From Couchioplanes caeruleus (GTDB taxonomy: Bacteria > Actinomycetota > Actinomycetes > Mycobacteriales > Micromonosporaceae): a DNA stretch of 64,000 nucleotides. A program made the position numbers and the translations under genes. Positions 1 through 8,846 of the stretch are shown here, in pieces. Every line of letters starts with the position of its first letter. The first letter of the stretch is position 1. The stretch spans positions 2,108,001-2,172,000 of the forward strand of contig NZ_RJKL01000001.1 in the NCBI RefSeq assembly GCF_003751945.1. The letters are read 5' to 3'. Below the pieces are notes generated by a model. The model ran no database searches. It had not been told where the DNA came from and worked only from the letters and a program-made list of their open reading frames with translations.

Positions 1-132
1 CCTTCGCAGAGCAGCACGCGACTAGTGTACCGGGCGGCCCGCGCGGCCACCTACCCGATTAGGTGGCGTGATCATCGGGTACACGCTCCCGCACACGTGC
101 CGAGTACGCGTGCCGGTGCCCGGGAGGACGAG

Positions 133-1050
133 ATGGAACTCAACGAGAACGCCGAGATCGACACGAGCCAGATCGACGACCGGCGCTCCTCCGGAGGCGG
201 TGGAGGCGGCTTCGGCGGCCTACCCATCGGCGGCGGCGGCCTGACCGGCATCATCGTGACCGTGTTGATCGCCGTCGTCGGCGGATACTTCGGGATCAAC
301 ACCCTCGGCGGCGACGGCGGGGCACCGCAGAGCGGCGACAACACAGAGTTGCAGCAGAAGTGCGCGCAGACGCAGAAGCTCCAGCAGCTCGACTGCCGCA
401 ACGCGCTGTACGTCAACGCGATCCAGGACTACTGGGTGGATGCGTACCCGCAGCACTTCGGCGAGCCGTACCAGCCGGCCAAGACGGTGTTCTTCGCCCG
501 GGCCGTCAGGACGAAGTGCGGTGCCGCCGATTCCGGCGTCGGCCCGTTCTACTGCCCCGCGGACGACCAGGTCTACATCGACCTGACGTTCTACCGGCAG
601 TTGGCGGACCAGCTCGGGGCGCCGGGCGAGTTCGCACAGCCGTACGTGCTCGCCCACGAGTACGGGCACCACATCCAGGACATCTCCGGCACCGAGAGCG
701 CGATGCGCCGCGCCCAGCAGCGCGACCCCGACCAGGCGAACCCGCTGTCGGTCAAACTCGAACTGCAGGCCGACTGCTACGCGGGGGTCTGGGCCAAGAA
801 CGCGACCGGCGCCGACGACCGCAGCGGCCGCAAGCTGTTCAAGAGCATCACGCAGCAGGACATCCAGGAGGGACTCGACACCGCCGCTCAGATCGGCGAC
901 GACACCCTGCAGAAGCGCGGCGGAGGCACCATCAACCCGGCCGAGTTCACCCACGGCACGAGCGCCCAGCGGCAACAGTGGTTCCAGACGGGATTCGGGA
1001 GCGGTTCGCCGAAGAGCTGCGACACCTTCGCCGCGGGGGCCGTGTCCTGA
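133..1050 (+). CDS. YpfJ-type neutral zinc metallopeptidase, membrane anchored
   Basis: A 305-residue protein of the YpfJ/KPN_02809-type putative zinc metallopeptidase family. A short acidic N-terminus and a glycine-rich linker (about residues 19-36) precede one membrane segment (about 37-54); the rest is probably extracytoplasmic. The zinc-binding motif HEYGH lies at about residues 175-179, and a glutamate in ELQADCYAG near 210 is the likely third ligand. The ATG at 133 is preferred over longer in-frame starts because GGAGG lies 5 nt before it and the acidic N-terminus begins there. The substrate is unknown. It appears monocistronic. Confidence 0.85.
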   Translation: MELNENAEIDTSQIDDRRSSGGGGGGFGGLPIGGGGLTGIIVTVLIAVVGGYFGINTLGGDGGAPQSGDNTELQQKCAQTQKLQQLDCRNALYVNAIQDYWVDAYPQHFGEPYQPAKTVFFARAVRTKCGAADSGVGPFYCPADDQVYIDLTFYRQLADQLGAPGEFAQPYVLAHEYGHHIQDISGTESAMRRAQQRDPDQANPLSVKLELQADCYAGVWAKNATGADDRSGRKLFKSITQQDIQEGLDTAAQIGDDTLQKRGGGTINPAEFTHGTSAQRQQWFQTGFGSGSPKSCDTFAAGAVS

Positions 1051-1197
1051 AAACCCGTTGTCCGAGGGTGAGGGCGGGCGACACCATGGGCGCGTGACCG
1101 TACTGAGCCTGCTGAAGCCCACTGCCGCCGCCGCACCCGTCCGGGTGACGCGACAGCAGCGTGGTCCCGGCGGCCCTGCGGTCCCCGTACCCGTGTC

Positions 1198-1791
1198 ATG
1201 ACCGGCGCTTTCCTGGCCGGCGTCATCGCCGGCTACGGCGTCGCCGTGCCCGTCGGCGCCATCGCCGTCCTGATCGCCGGCCTCACCGCGCGCACCTCCC
1301 TGCGGGTCGGTGCGGCCGCCGGACTGGGCGCGGCCACCGCCGACGGCGTGTACGCCCTGCTCGCCGTCCTCGGAGGGGCCGCCCTCGCCGGACTCATCGC
1401 GCCGATCGCCGCTCCCCTGCGCTGGGCCGCCGCCGCGGTGCTGCTCCTGCTTGCGGCGCACACCGCCTGGTCGGCGCTCACCAAGCCGGCGACCACCCGC
1501 GAGACGGACCGGACCACCCCGATGGCGGCGTACGCCGGCATCCTGGGTCTCACCCTGCTCAACCCGGCCACGGTCGTCTACTTCGCCGCACTGGTGCTCG
1601 GCCGCGGCGGCGAGGGAGGGGGCGCCTGGTTCGTCCTCGGAGCGTTCCTGGCCTCGGCGAGCTGGCAACTGCTGATCGCCGCCAGCGGCGCCCTCGCCGG
1701 CCGCTTCCTGACCGGCGGCCGCGCCCGGCTCATCACCGCGCTGGCGTCCAGCGCCGTGATCGCCGTCCTCGCCGTCGCTCTGGTGGTATGA
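1198..1791 (+). CDS. LysE/RhtB-family amino acid exporter
   Basis: This 197-residue, almost wholly hydrophobic protein has about six predicted membrane segments and the usual LysE/RhtB length. The N-terminal segment with a G-x-A-V-P-V-G-type turn and the central LTLLNPATVVYF stretch fit LysE translocators, which export amino acids or related small metabolites by proton exchange. The start at 1198 has no clear ribosome binding site, so the start is less certain than the family. The substrate cannot be read from sequence. It converges with the phosphatase gene, with only 6 nt between the two stop codons. Confidence 0.8.
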   Translation: MTGAFLAGVIAGYGVAVPVGAIAVLIAGLTARTSLRVGAAAGLGAATADGVYALLAVLGGAALAGLIAPIAAPLRWAAAAVLLLLAAHTAWSALTKPATTRETDRTTPMAAYAGILGLTLLNPATVVYFAALVLGRGGEGGGAWFVLGAFLASASWQLLIAASGALAGRFLTGGRARLITALASSAVIAVLAVALVV

Positions 1792-1797
1792 CGGCGA

Positions 1798-2493
1798 TCA
1801 GGGCGCGAGATGGTCGACGGTGTTGTAGCCCGCGAGAACAAGTCGTCCCGAGGACCCGTCGAACCGGGTGATCGAGGCGTTGCGGACGGGACCGGCGTCG
1901 GCCACCGCGGCCACGCCGTCCCAGTCCAGACCCTCGATGACGAACCGCATCATGAGCACCACCGAGTCGTGCGCGACCACCACCACCCGCCGCCCTGCAT
2001 GCTCCCGGTGCAGATCGTCGAGAAAGGCGGCCACGCGCGCCGCGACATCCTCGAACGCCTCCCCGTTCGGCGGCCGGTAGCGGTACTCGCCGACGGCCGC
2101 CCGCCGCCCGGGCTCGTCCGGGAACCGCTGGGCGACGGCCGCCCGGGTCAGCATCTCCAGATCCCCGAGCAGCCGGTCGACCAGCCGATCGTCGGTCGCG
2201 GGAGCCGGCAGCTCCCGCCCGGATGCCTCCGCGGCGATCCGCCAGGTCTCGCGGGCCCGCACGTACGGCGACGTGACGACCACCTGAGGCACCCGAGCGG
2301 AAGGAAGCGCGGCGAGCCAGGCGCCGACCGCCCGCGCCTGCTCGACTCCCCACCGGGTCAGCGCCACGTCGGCGTCCCGGCCGGACAGTCCGGACTCCAG
2401 CAAGCCGGCCGCATCGGCCTCGGGAAAAGCCACGTTGGAGGCGCTCTGCCCGTGACGGATCAGCACCAGCTCGGCGACGACATCCACGATCAT
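1798..2493 (-). CDS. Histidine phosphatase family protein
   Basis: A 231-residue cytoplasmic protein of the phosphoglycerate-mutase-like histidine phosphatase superfamily. The RHG signature is at residues 13-15 (LIRHGQSASN), with the catalytic histidine at 14. A second arginine lies in the SPYVRARET segment, and the second catalytic histidine is in VVVVAHDSVV. The substrate is unknown. The ATG at 2493 overlaps the stop codon of the upstream acVLRF1 gene (TGATG), implying translational coupling and a two-gene operon. Longer in-frame upstream extensions are the shadow of that upstream gene. Confidence 0.85.
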   Translation of the reverse strand: MIVDVVAELVLIRHGQSASNVAFPEADAAGLLESGLSGRDADVALTRWGVEQARAVGAWLAALPSARVPQVVVTSPYVRARETWRIAAEASGRELPAPATDDRLVDRLLGDLEMLTRAAVAQRFPDEPGRRAAVGEYRYRPPNGEAFEDVAARVAAFLDDLHREHAGRRVVVVAHDSVVLMMRFVIEGLDWDGVAAVADAGPVRNASITRFDGSSGRLVLAGYNTVDHLAP

Positions 2494-3137
2494 CAGCGTA
2501 CGGGTCGAGCGTCGCGCACCAGGATCCGGACCGCCCGGGCCAGGGCGACGGCCTCCTCGAGTACGGCCCGCCGGGGTTCCGGCACGTCGAGGAAACGATC
2601 GTGGCGCAGCGGCACGAGGGCGGCGAGCGCCGGGGCGGCGAGGATCGTGTCCACCGCCGTACGGTCGCCGCCGGTGACCAGGACGCTCAGGGCGCCGGCC
2701 CCGGGAAGAAGGACCCGCGCCGCGACGGCCGCGCCATCCGCGGCGGCGGCCTTGGCCTGGTTGTCCCGACGGCGGGCGAAACGCTGCTGCGACCATCCGC
2801 CGGCCGCGGTGCGCCCCTGAACGTAATGCGTGTCGACCTTGGAAGAAAGAAGCTCGGGACCGTCCGCGATCCCGGCGGCGACGGCACCCTTGCGCGCCAG
2901 CAGCAACCCGATCCGGCGCGGCGCCGACGCCTGGAGATGCAGGTCATCGAGGTCGGCCACGGGCGGCGCGCCGGGCGGCGGGGAGAGCTCGGCGGTGGCG
3001 CCGTCCGTGCCCGTCAGCACCAGACCGTGCACAGTGTGGCCGCCGTGACGGGACGAGAAGTTCTCCACCCACCGGGCCAGGCGCTCCGGGGGCACATCGA
3101 CCCACCGTCCCCCGCCGGCCGCCGGACGTGCGCTCAT
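2493..3137 (-). CDS. acVLRF1-type peptidyl-tRNA hydrolase (ribosome quality control)
   Basis: A 214-residue protein resembling the actinobacterial VLRF1 family, which is related to the eRF1 domain 2 fold and to eukaryotic Vms1/ANKZF1. Family members are proposed to release nascent chains from peptidyl-tRNA on stalled ribosomes. The diagnostic loop is GGWSQQRFARRR (about residues 115-126), where the catalytic glutamine pair replaces the GGQ of release factors. The ATG at 3137 is chosen because upstream in-frame sequence is low-complexity repeat. It is the first gene of a coupled pair with the histidine phosphatase. Confidence 0.8.
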   Translation of the reverse strand: MSARPAAGGGRWVDVPPERLARWVENFSSRHGGHTVHGLVLTGTDGATAELSPPPGAPPVADLDDLHLQASAPRRIGLLLARKGAVAAGIADGPELLSSKVDTHYVQGRTAAGGWSQQRFARRRDNQAKAAAADGAAVAARVLLPGAGALSVLVTGGDRTAVDTILAAPALAALVPLRHDRFLDVPEPRRAVLEEAVALARAVRILVRDARPVR

Positions 3138-3280
3138 GAGCCTTAGCGTACGGCGGCGCGGTCCGCCCCGAGATCCCCACCGGGCGGCGGCTTCGGCGCG
3201 GCCCGCGGCTTCGGCAGCGCGGTGGACGCGCGACAGCGCCACAGGCAGCGCGACAGCGCGGCGAGGGCGGGCGGCGGCAC

Positions 3281-3340
3281 GACGGGCACCGCGGCAGCGC
3301 GACGGGCACCGCGGCAGCGCGACGGGCACCGCGGCAGCGC
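3281..3340. repeat. Three perfect 20-bp tandem repeats in an intergenic stretch
   Basis: The unit GACGGGCACCGCGGCAGCGC occurs three times without change at 3281-3300, 3301-3320 and 3321-3340, with degenerate copies on both sides. It lies in the 344-bp gap 3138-3481 between the divergent acVLRF1 and AlkD-like genes. All ORFs across it are low-complexity arginine/alanine/glycine shadows, so I see no gene here. The gap must hold both promoters, but no clear box is visible. Confidence 0.9.
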
Positions 3341-3481
3341 GACGGGGCAGGCAGCGCGACGGGGCGGCGCGACGAGCGGCACGACCGGCAGCACGACGGG
3401 GGCAGGCGGCGGATGGCGCGACGGGGCGGGCGGCGGCGCGGGCGGCGCCTTTACTGCCGCGACCGTGCGCGGCGGAATGGC

Positions 3482-4177
3482 ATGATCCAGCTCATGACGC
3501 GACCGCTGGCCGACGAGGTCCTGGAAAGACTGGCGCGGTCCTACGAGGCCGCCCGGGACCCTGATCGCGCCGTGCAGGCGGCGGCCTACATGCGTGACCA
3601 GTTCGCCTTCCTCGGTATCGCGAGCCCAGCCCGCCGCGCACTCGACCGCGCCGTGGTGGCCGGACTTCCCAGGCCCACCGGAAAGGACCTCGGCGCGGTG
3701 GCGGCGGCCTGCTGGGAGCAGGAGGGCAGGGAATACCAGTACTTCGCCTGCGACTGGTTGCGTAAGCACGCGGCCGTCCCCGGACCGGACTTCCTGCCGA
3801 CGGCCCGCGCTCTGATCACCACGAAGTCGTGGTGGGACACCGTCGACACGCTGGCGGCCCACTTCGTGGGCGGTCTCGTCGCCCGCCATCCGGACCTCAC
3901 CACGGAAATGGACGCGTGGGTGGAAGACGACGACATGTGGGTCATCCGCACGGCGATCCTGCACCAGTTGCAGTACGGCCGGAAGACCAACGCCGACCGA
4001 CTCTTCGGCTATTGCACACGGCAGGCGGGACACCCGGACTTCTTCATACGCAAGGCCATCGGCTGGGCACTACGCCAATACGCCCGGACTGACGCCGAGG
4101 CAGTCCGCACCTACCTCTGCGACCACGGGCACCTGCTGTCGCCGCTGTCCATCCGAGAGGCCGCCAAGCACCTCTGA
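3482..4177 (+). CDS. AlkD-like DNA alkylation repair protein (DNA glycosylase)
   Basis: A 231-residue HEAT-like-repeat protein matching the AlkD DNA glycosylase family, which excises N3- and N7-alkylpurines. The characteristic residues are present: KSWWDTVD supplies the active-site tryptophan and aspartate (W109 and D113 of Bacillus AlkD), and FFIRKAIGWALRQYAR supplies the later conserved tryptophan. Length is normal. Two ATGs compete, at 3482 and 3494. The first has GGAA about 7 nt upstream; the second would give 227 residues. Upstream in-frame extension is repeat-derived. The gene stands alone. Confidence 0.85.
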   Translation: MIQLMTRPLADEVLERLARSYEAARDPDRAVQAAAYMRDQFAFLGIASPARRALDRAVVAGLPRPTGKDLGAVAAACWEQEGREYQYFACDWLRKHAAVPGPDFLPTARALITTKSWWDTVDTLAAHFVGGLVARHPDLTTEMDAWVEDDDMWVIRTAILHQLQYGRKTNADRLFGYCTRQAGHPDFFIRKAIGWALRQYARTDAEAVRTYLCDHGHLLSPLSIREAAKHL

Positions 4178-4472
4178 CCCACCCCGGTGCAGCAAGACAC
4201 GCCACACCCCAATGCCCAACCCACAGGGCCCGGCGCGGCGAAACGCGGACGCGGTTAGTGCGGACAGCGCGCAACCACAGGCGGCGCGGAACCACACGCC
4301 GCAAGGAACCGAACACGACGCGAAGCCGAACACGGTGTAAGAGCCGTCGCCGGGCGCCCCCACGAGCACAGCCACGGTATGACGCCGCGCCGCGCGGGAA
4401 GGCATTTGCGCGAGGTGGCGCCGGCGAGGAGGCGGCGCAGGGCGGTGGGGTAGGCGTGGGGCTCAGGGTGGC

Positions 4473-5225
4473 TTAGTCATTGTCGGTCCAGGCGAGGAGT
4501 TCGGCGACGGCTGAGCTGTCTCCCTTGATGACGACCGCATCCGTGGGGATGCGGCCGTAGAGGAGCAGGAGGAGGTCGCTGGCGGAGGCGTGGATTGTAG
4601 CGAGGGGGTCGCCGCTGGGGGCCGGGTTGGCCTTGGCGCCGGCGGGGGTGAGGTCGACGAGCCAGGTCGGGCCTTCCACCGCGGACAGCGCGATGCGGGC
4701 AGGGCGGTGTGGCCATGGGCCTAGGCTGCCGAGGCTTGCCACCAGGAACTCCGAGATCGCGTCCACGGCGATCGCGGCGGGGAGGGGCTCTGCCTTGCCG
4801 GCCGCCTCCTGGGCGTCGTACGTGTGCACGGCCGCCTCCTGGGCCTGGTGACGGGCGACCGCTGCGACGGTCATCGGCGCCTCCGAGGCTCCCCACCACG
4901 TCCAGCAGTCGCGATCGGGTGGGGCGGATCGCAGGGCTTCCATCAGCAGGTGCGTGGACTCTGCCGACCAGGCGAGCAGGTCCGGTTGCGGGGTGGTGTC
5001 GCCGATGGCTTCGGCGGACGGTGGGCCGTCGGCGGGTCCTGCCGCGACGGTTGCCGCCCAGAAGCGGTGGACCCTGCCCAGATGTGCGGTGAGGTCGCGC
5101 ACTGTCCATTCCGGGCAGCCCGGCACCGGGGCCGTGAGGCCGGCCGCGGTCACGGCCTCGCGGAACGCGGTCGCGCGCTCGTCGATCTGGTCCAGCAGGG
5201 CCGGGTAGGGCGGCATCGAGGTCAT
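4473..5225 (-). CDS. Maleylpyruvate isomerase family mycothiol-dependent protein
   Basis: A 250-residue protein with an N-terminal DinB-like four-helix mycothiol-dependent domain (conserved PVPGCPEWTVRDLTAHLG segment with a metal-ligand histidine, and a second histidine in ARHQAQEAAVH) and a C-terminal sterol-carrier-like domain. Members of this actinobacterial family use mycothiol as the thiol cofactor in isomerisation or detoxification; individual substrates are mostly unknown. The gene stands alone. About 295 bp before it (4178-4472) hold no recognised feature. A second family member lies at 44096. Confidence 0.8.
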   Translation of the reverse strand: MTSMPPYPALLDQIDERATAFREAVTAAGLTAPVPGCPEWTVRDLTAHLGRVHRFWAATVAAGPADGPPSAEAIGDTTPQPDLLAWSAESTHLLMEALRSAPPDRDCWTWWGASEAPMTVAAVARHQAQEAAVHTYDAQEAAGKAEPLPAAIAVDAISEFLVASLGSLGPWPHRPARIALSAVEGPTWLVDLTPAGAKANPAPSGDPLATIHASASDLLLLLYGRIPTDAVVIKGDSSAVAELLAWTDND

Positions 5226-5517
5226 GCCCGTTGTCTACCACCGGCTACCGACATTTCCTGGAACCGCAGGTCAGCGAAGTTCAGGAGTCGCACCACGCGA
5301 GGCCGAGGCAGGAGCGTGCCGGTCCACGCGAAGCCCCGGCGGCCCCGGCGCAAGGGCACGCCGCGGCAAATAACACGCCATCCCCGACGCAAGGACACGC
5401 CAGCCCAGGCAAGAACATGCCAGCCCCTACGCAAAGACGCGCCGGCCGGCGCAGGGACGCGCGGACCGACGCGACGATGCCGGGGCCAGCGCGTGGAAAG
5501 CGCCGGCCCGGCGGGTG
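5226..5517. other. Intergenic low-complexity stretch with degenerate repeats
   Basis: The 292 bp between the mycothiol-dependent gene and the end of the SUF operon carry loosely repeated motifs of the type CAAGGACACGCCAGCCC with variable copies at roughly 5345-5460. No convincing gene is visible. The ORFs here lack domain signals and are compositional shadows. A terminator for the SUF operon is expected here, but no clean hairpin was recognised. Confidence 0.6.
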
Positions 5518-6051
5518 TCAGACGTTGAAGCCGAGCGCCCGGAGCTGGTCGCGGCCGTCGTCGGTGATCTTGTCCGGGCCCCACGGCGGGAGCCAGACCC
5601 AGTTGATCCGGAAGTCCTTGACCAGGCCGCCGCCGGGGCCGGTGGTCAGGGCCTGGCGGGTCTGGTCCTCGATGACGTCGGTCAGCGGGCACGCCGCCGA
5701 GGTCAGCGTCATGTCCAGGGTGGCCACGTTGTCGTCGTCGACGTGGACGTCGTAGACGAGACCGAGGTCGACCACGTTGATGCCGAGCTCCGGGTCGACG
5801 ACGTCCTTCATCGCCTCCTCGACGTCGGCCACGGCGGCTTTGGCACCCGAACCGCCGCCGGACGCCACAGCACCAGACGCCACAGAACCGGACGCCACAG
5901 CATCAGACGCCGCAGGACCGGACGCCGCGGCACCAGCCTCGGCCGGTCCGTCCGAAGCGACCGGGGCCGTCGAGGCCGGCGACGTCGCGTCGTCCGGTCC
6001 GGCCGTATCCGCCGCGTCCGCGGCGATCTCTTCGACAGTTCTGTCCGTCAT
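5518..6051 (-). CDS. sufT: SufT-like metal-sulfur cluster assembly factor (DUF59/MIP18)
   Basis: A 177-residue protein with an Ala/Ser-rich disordered N-terminus (about residues 1-75) followed by a DUF59/MIP18 domain typical of SufT and PaaD. The domain starts at about VEEAMKDVVDPELGINVVDLG and includes the conserved cysteine in LTSAACPLTD. SufT proteins help maturation of Fe-S proteins. It is the last gene of the operon, and its ATG at 6051 overlaps the sufU stop codon (ATGA). The N-terminal extension carries near-repeats of the type ASGSVASGAVASG and is longer than in compact homologues, probably through repeat expansion. Confidence 0.88.
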   Translation of the reverse strand: MTDRTVEEIAADAADTAGPDDATSPASTAPVASDGPAEAGAAASGPAASDAVASGSVASGAVASGGGSGAKAAVADVEEAMKDVVDPELGINVVDLGLVYDVHVDDDNVATLDMTLTSAACPLTDVIEDQTRQALTTGPGGGLVKDFRINWVWLPPWGPDKITDDGRDQLRALGFNV

Positions 6052-6494
6052 GCCTTCACCTCCGGGTTGATGCCCACACCGGCGCGCGCCGCGGCGTCCT
6101 TGAATGCCATCCATGGCAGCAGCGCGCATTTCACCCGGGCCGGGTACTTCGCGACGCCGGCGAAGGCGATGCCGTCGCCGAGTACTTCTTCGTCCGGTTC
6201 CTTCTGACCTCGGCTCTGCATCAGATCCACGAATTCCGCGTGGATCGCGAAGACCTCCGCCACCGGGCGGCCCTTGAGCAGCTCGTGCAGCACCGATGCC
6301 GAGGCCTGGCTGATCGAGCAACCCACCCCGTCGTACGAGATGTCGGACAGGTCGCTGGTGACCCGGACGGTGATCTCGTCGCCGCAGGTGGGGTTCACGT
6401 GGTGCGCCTCGCCCTGGTACGGGTCTCGCAGCCCGCGCCCGTGCGGGTGCTTGTAGTGGTCCAGGATGATGTCCTGGTAGAGCTGGTCGATCAT
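6048..6494 (-). CDS. sufU: SufU zinc-dependent sulfurtransferase (Fe-S assembly)
   Basis: A 148-residue SufU/IscU-fold protein that accepts persulfide sulfur from SufS and passes it to the SufBCD scaffold. The zinc ligands are visible: Asp and Cys in NPTCGDE, Cys in GVGCSISQAS and Cys in VKCALLPW, with the SufU-type spacing between the second and third cysteines. The start ATG at 6494 overlaps the sufS stop as TGATG, and its stop overlaps the sufT start, so the three genes should be translationally coupled. Confidence 0.93.
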   Translation of the reverse strand: MIDQLYQDIILDHYKHPHGRGLRDPYQGEAHHVNPTCGDEITVRVTSDLSDISYDGVGCSISQASASVLHELLKGRPVAEVFAIHAEFVDLMQSRGQKEPDEEVLGDGIAFAGVAKYPARVKCALLPWMAFKDAAARAGVGINPEVKA

Positions 6495-7723
6495 CAGGCG
6501 AACACCCTCCGCACCTGCTCCAGACCGCGCGCGAGGGCGTCGATCTCGTCGGTCGTCGTATAGAGGTAGAACGAGGCGCGGGTCATCGCCGGCACCCCGT
6601 ACCGCGTGCACACCGGGCGTGCACAGTGGTGGCCCACTCGCACCTCGACGCCGAGGCTGTCGAGGATCTGCCCCACGTCGTGCGGATGTACCCCCTCCAC
6701 CTCGAACGACACCGTGCCGCCGCGCCCTTCCGGCGTGGCGGGTCCGAAGATGCGTACGCCGGGGACGTCCGTGAGCGCCTTCAGCGCGTACGCGGTGATC
6801 TCCTGCTCGTGGCGGTGCACGTTCTCCATGCCGAGCGCCGTCAGGTAGTCGACGGCGGCGCCGAGGCCGACGGCCTCGGTGATCGGCGGTGTGCCGCCCT
6901 CGAAGCGGGCCGGGGGCGGCGCGAACGTGGTGGCGCCCAGGCTGACCGTCTCGATCGTGGACCCGCCGGCGAGGAACGGCGGCATCGCTTCCAGCAGCGA
7001 CATCCGTCCCCAGAGCACGCCGATGCCGGTCGGTCCGAGCATCTTGTGCCCGGTGAACGCGATGAAGTCGGCGCCGAGGTCGCGCACGTCCACCGGGAAG
7101 TGCGGCACCGACTGCGAGCAGTCGAGCATGACCAGCGCGCCGACCTCGTGCGCCCGGGCGACGATGCGCGCCGGGTCGTTGATCGTGCCGAGGATGTTGG
7201 ACATGTGGACGACCGAGACGAGCTTGGTGCGCTCGTTGACCAGCTCGGAGAGTGAGGACTCGTCGAGCCGTCCCTCGTCGGTGACGCCGAACCAGCGGAG
7301 CGTCGCGCCGGTGCGCTGGCAGAGGAGCTGCCACGGTACGAGGTTGGAGTGGTGTTCCATCTCGGAGACCACGATCTCGTCGCCGGGGCCGAGCGACAGG
7401 AACTCCGCCGCCGTCCATGCGACCAGGTTGATCGCCTCGGTGGAGTTCTTGGTGAAGATCACCTCGTCCGGCGACGGCGCCCCGATGAAGGCGGCGACCT
7501 TCGCGCGGGCCGCCTCGTACGCGGTGGTCGACTCGGTGCCCAGGGTGTGCACCGAGCGCGACACGTTGCCGTTGTGCCGCTCCTGGTGATCACGCATGGC
7601 GTCGATCACCTGGCGCGGCTTCTGCGAGGTGTTGGCGCTGTCCAGGTAGACCAGCGGATGCCCGTTGATCTCCCGGCCCAGGATCGGGAAGTCGGCGCGA
7701 ACCCGGGCCACGTCGAAGGTCAT
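6494..7723 (-). CDS. sufS: SufS group II cysteine desulfurase
   Basis: A 409-residue PLP enzyme that converts cysteine to alanine and a protein-bound persulfide. The PLP lysine lies in FTGHKMLGPTG and the persulfide-forming cysteine in VGHHCARPVC near residue 365; the latter has the RxGxHCA form of group II (SufS) enzymes. The N-terminal DFPIL and YLDSANTSQKP motifs are typical. It sits in the operon between sufC (26 nt gap) and sufU (1-nt overlap). Length and residues are normal. Confidence 0.96.
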   Translation of the reverse strand: MTFDVARVRADFPILGREINGHPLVYLDSANTSQKPRQVIDAMRDHQERHNGNVSRSVHTLGTESTTAYEAARAKVAAFIGAPSPDEVIFTKNSTEAINLVAWTAAEFLSLGPGDEIVVSEMEHHSNLVPWQLLCQRTGATLRWFGVTDEGRLDESSLSELVNERTKLVSVVHMSNILGTINDPARIVARAHEVGALVMLDCSQSVPHFPVDVRDLGADFIAFTGHKMLGPTGIGVLWGRMSLLEAMPPFLAGGSTIETVSLGATTFAPPPARFEGGTPPITEAVGLGAAVDYLTALGMENVHRHEQEITAYALKALTDVPGVRIFGPATPEGRGGTVSFEVEGVHPHDVGQILDSLGVEVRVGHHCARPVCTRYGVPAMTRASFYLYTTTDEIDALARGLEQVRRVFA

Positions 7724-7749
7724 CTTGATCTCCTTGGGACAGGCTCGGC

Positions 7750-8514
7750 TCAGGCGTGGGCGCCGGCGACGTACCGCTCGTACCCCTCGGCTTCGAGCTG
7801 CTCGGCGAGCTCGGGGCCGCCCTCCTGGACGATCTTGCCGGCCACGAAGACGTGCACGAAGTCCGGCTTGATGTAGCGCAGGATGCGGGTGTAGTGGGTG
7901 ATCAGCAGCAGGCCGGTCTCGCCGGTCGCGCGGACCCGGTTGACGCCCTCGCTGACGATGCGCAGCGCGTCGATGTCGAGGCCGGAGTCGGTCTCGTCGA
8001 GGATCGCCACCTTGGGCTTGAGCAGCTCGAGCTGCATGATCTCGTGACGCTTCTTCTCGCCGCCGGAGAAGCCCTCGTTGACGTTGCGCTGGGCGAACGC
8101 CGGGTCCATCTGCAGCTTCTCCATGGCGCCGCGCAGCTCGCCGGCCCAGGTCCGCAGCTTCGGCGCCTCGCCGTCGATCGCGGTCTTGGCGGTACGCAGG
8201 AAGTTCGCCACCGACACACCGGGGACCTCGACCGGGTACTGCATCGCGAGGAAGAGGCCGGCCCGGGCGCGCTCGTCCACGCTCATCTCCAGGACGTCCG
8301 CGCCGTCGAGGGTCACCGTGCCGCCGGTGATCTCGTACTTGGGGTGGCCCGCGATGGAGTAGGCCAGCGTGGACTTGCCGGAGCCGTTGGGGCCCATGAT
8401 GGCGTGGGTCTCGCCCGCCTTGACGGTGAGGTCGACCCCGGCCAGGATCGGCTTCAGCTCGCCCTCGGGCAGCTTGACCGAAACCTGCAGGTCGCGGATC
8501 TCCAGGGTGCTCAC
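7750..8514 (-). CDS. sufC: SufC ATPase of the SufBCD scaffold
   Basis: A 254-residue ABC-type ATPase without membrane domains that powers the SufB-SufD scaffold. Walker A is GPNGSGKST (about residues 41-49), the signature is SGGEKKRHE, and Walker B is VAILDETDSGLD. The ATG at 8514 overlaps the stop of the upstream Rieske gene by 4 nt (ATGA). The family and length are unambiguous. Confidence 0.96.
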   Translation of the reverse strand: MSTLEIRDLQVSVKLPEGELKPILAGVDLTVKAGETHAIMGPNGSGKSTLAYSIAGHPKYEITGGTVTLDGADVLEMSVDERARAGLFLAMQYPVEVPGVSVANFLRTAKTAIDGEAPKLRTWAGELRGAMEKLQMDPAFAQRNVNEGFSGGEKKRHEIMQLELLKPKVAILDETDSGLDIDALRIVSEGVNRVRATGETGLLLITHYTRILRYIKPDFVHVFVAGKIVQEGGPELAEQLEAEGYERYVAGAHA

Positions 8515-8843
8515 GGCTCTACTCCATTACTCGGTGTCGTCGAAACGTAGATGTCGCCGTCGCGGATCTCGACGGGGAAGGTCGCCACCGGCTCGGTGGC
8601 GGGCGGTCCGGAGGGCTCACCGGTACGCAGGTCGAAGCGGGAGCCGTGCAGCCAGCACTCGAGGGTGCAGCCGTCGGCCTCGCCCTCGGAGAGCGCGACG
8701 GACGCGTGACTGCACTCGTCGCGTACGGCGTAGAAGTTGTCGTCGTCGGCATGCACGACCGCGACGTCGACGCCGTTCACCTCGACGGAGATCGCCGTGC
8801 CCTTCGCCACCTCGGCGGCCGGCCCGACAAGCTCGAAGGACAT
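8511..8843 (-). CDS. Rieske-type [2Fe-2S] ferredoxin in the SUF operon
   Basis: A 110-residue soluble Rieske domain similar to the ferredoxin subunit of ring-hydroxylating oxygenases. The ligand motifs are CSH and, 16 residues later, CWLH; together they supply the two-Cys two-His cluster ligands. No signal peptide is visible, so it is cytoplasmic. It lies between sufD (3 nt upstream) and sufC (4-nt overlap). Such a gene is common in actinobacterial suf operons, where an electron-transfer role in assembly is suspected but not proven. The M. tuberculosis suf operon lacks it, from memory. Confidence 0.92.
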   Translation of the reverse strand: MSFELVGPAAEVAKGTAISVEVNGVDVAVVHADDDNFYAVRDECSHASVALSEGEADGCTLECWLHGSRFDLRTGEPSGPPATEPVATFPVEIRDGDIYVSTTPSNGVEP

Positions 8844-8846
8844 GGC

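Noticed and set aside
220..1668. A 482-residue minus-strand ORF over the first two genes
   Set aside because: It is the antisense shadow of the metallopeptidase and LysE genes, which both have clear motifs.
3281..3340. The 20-bp triplicate (and other tandem arrays) as a CRISPR array
   Set aside because: The copies are directly adjacent with no spacers, and no cas gene is present in the window.
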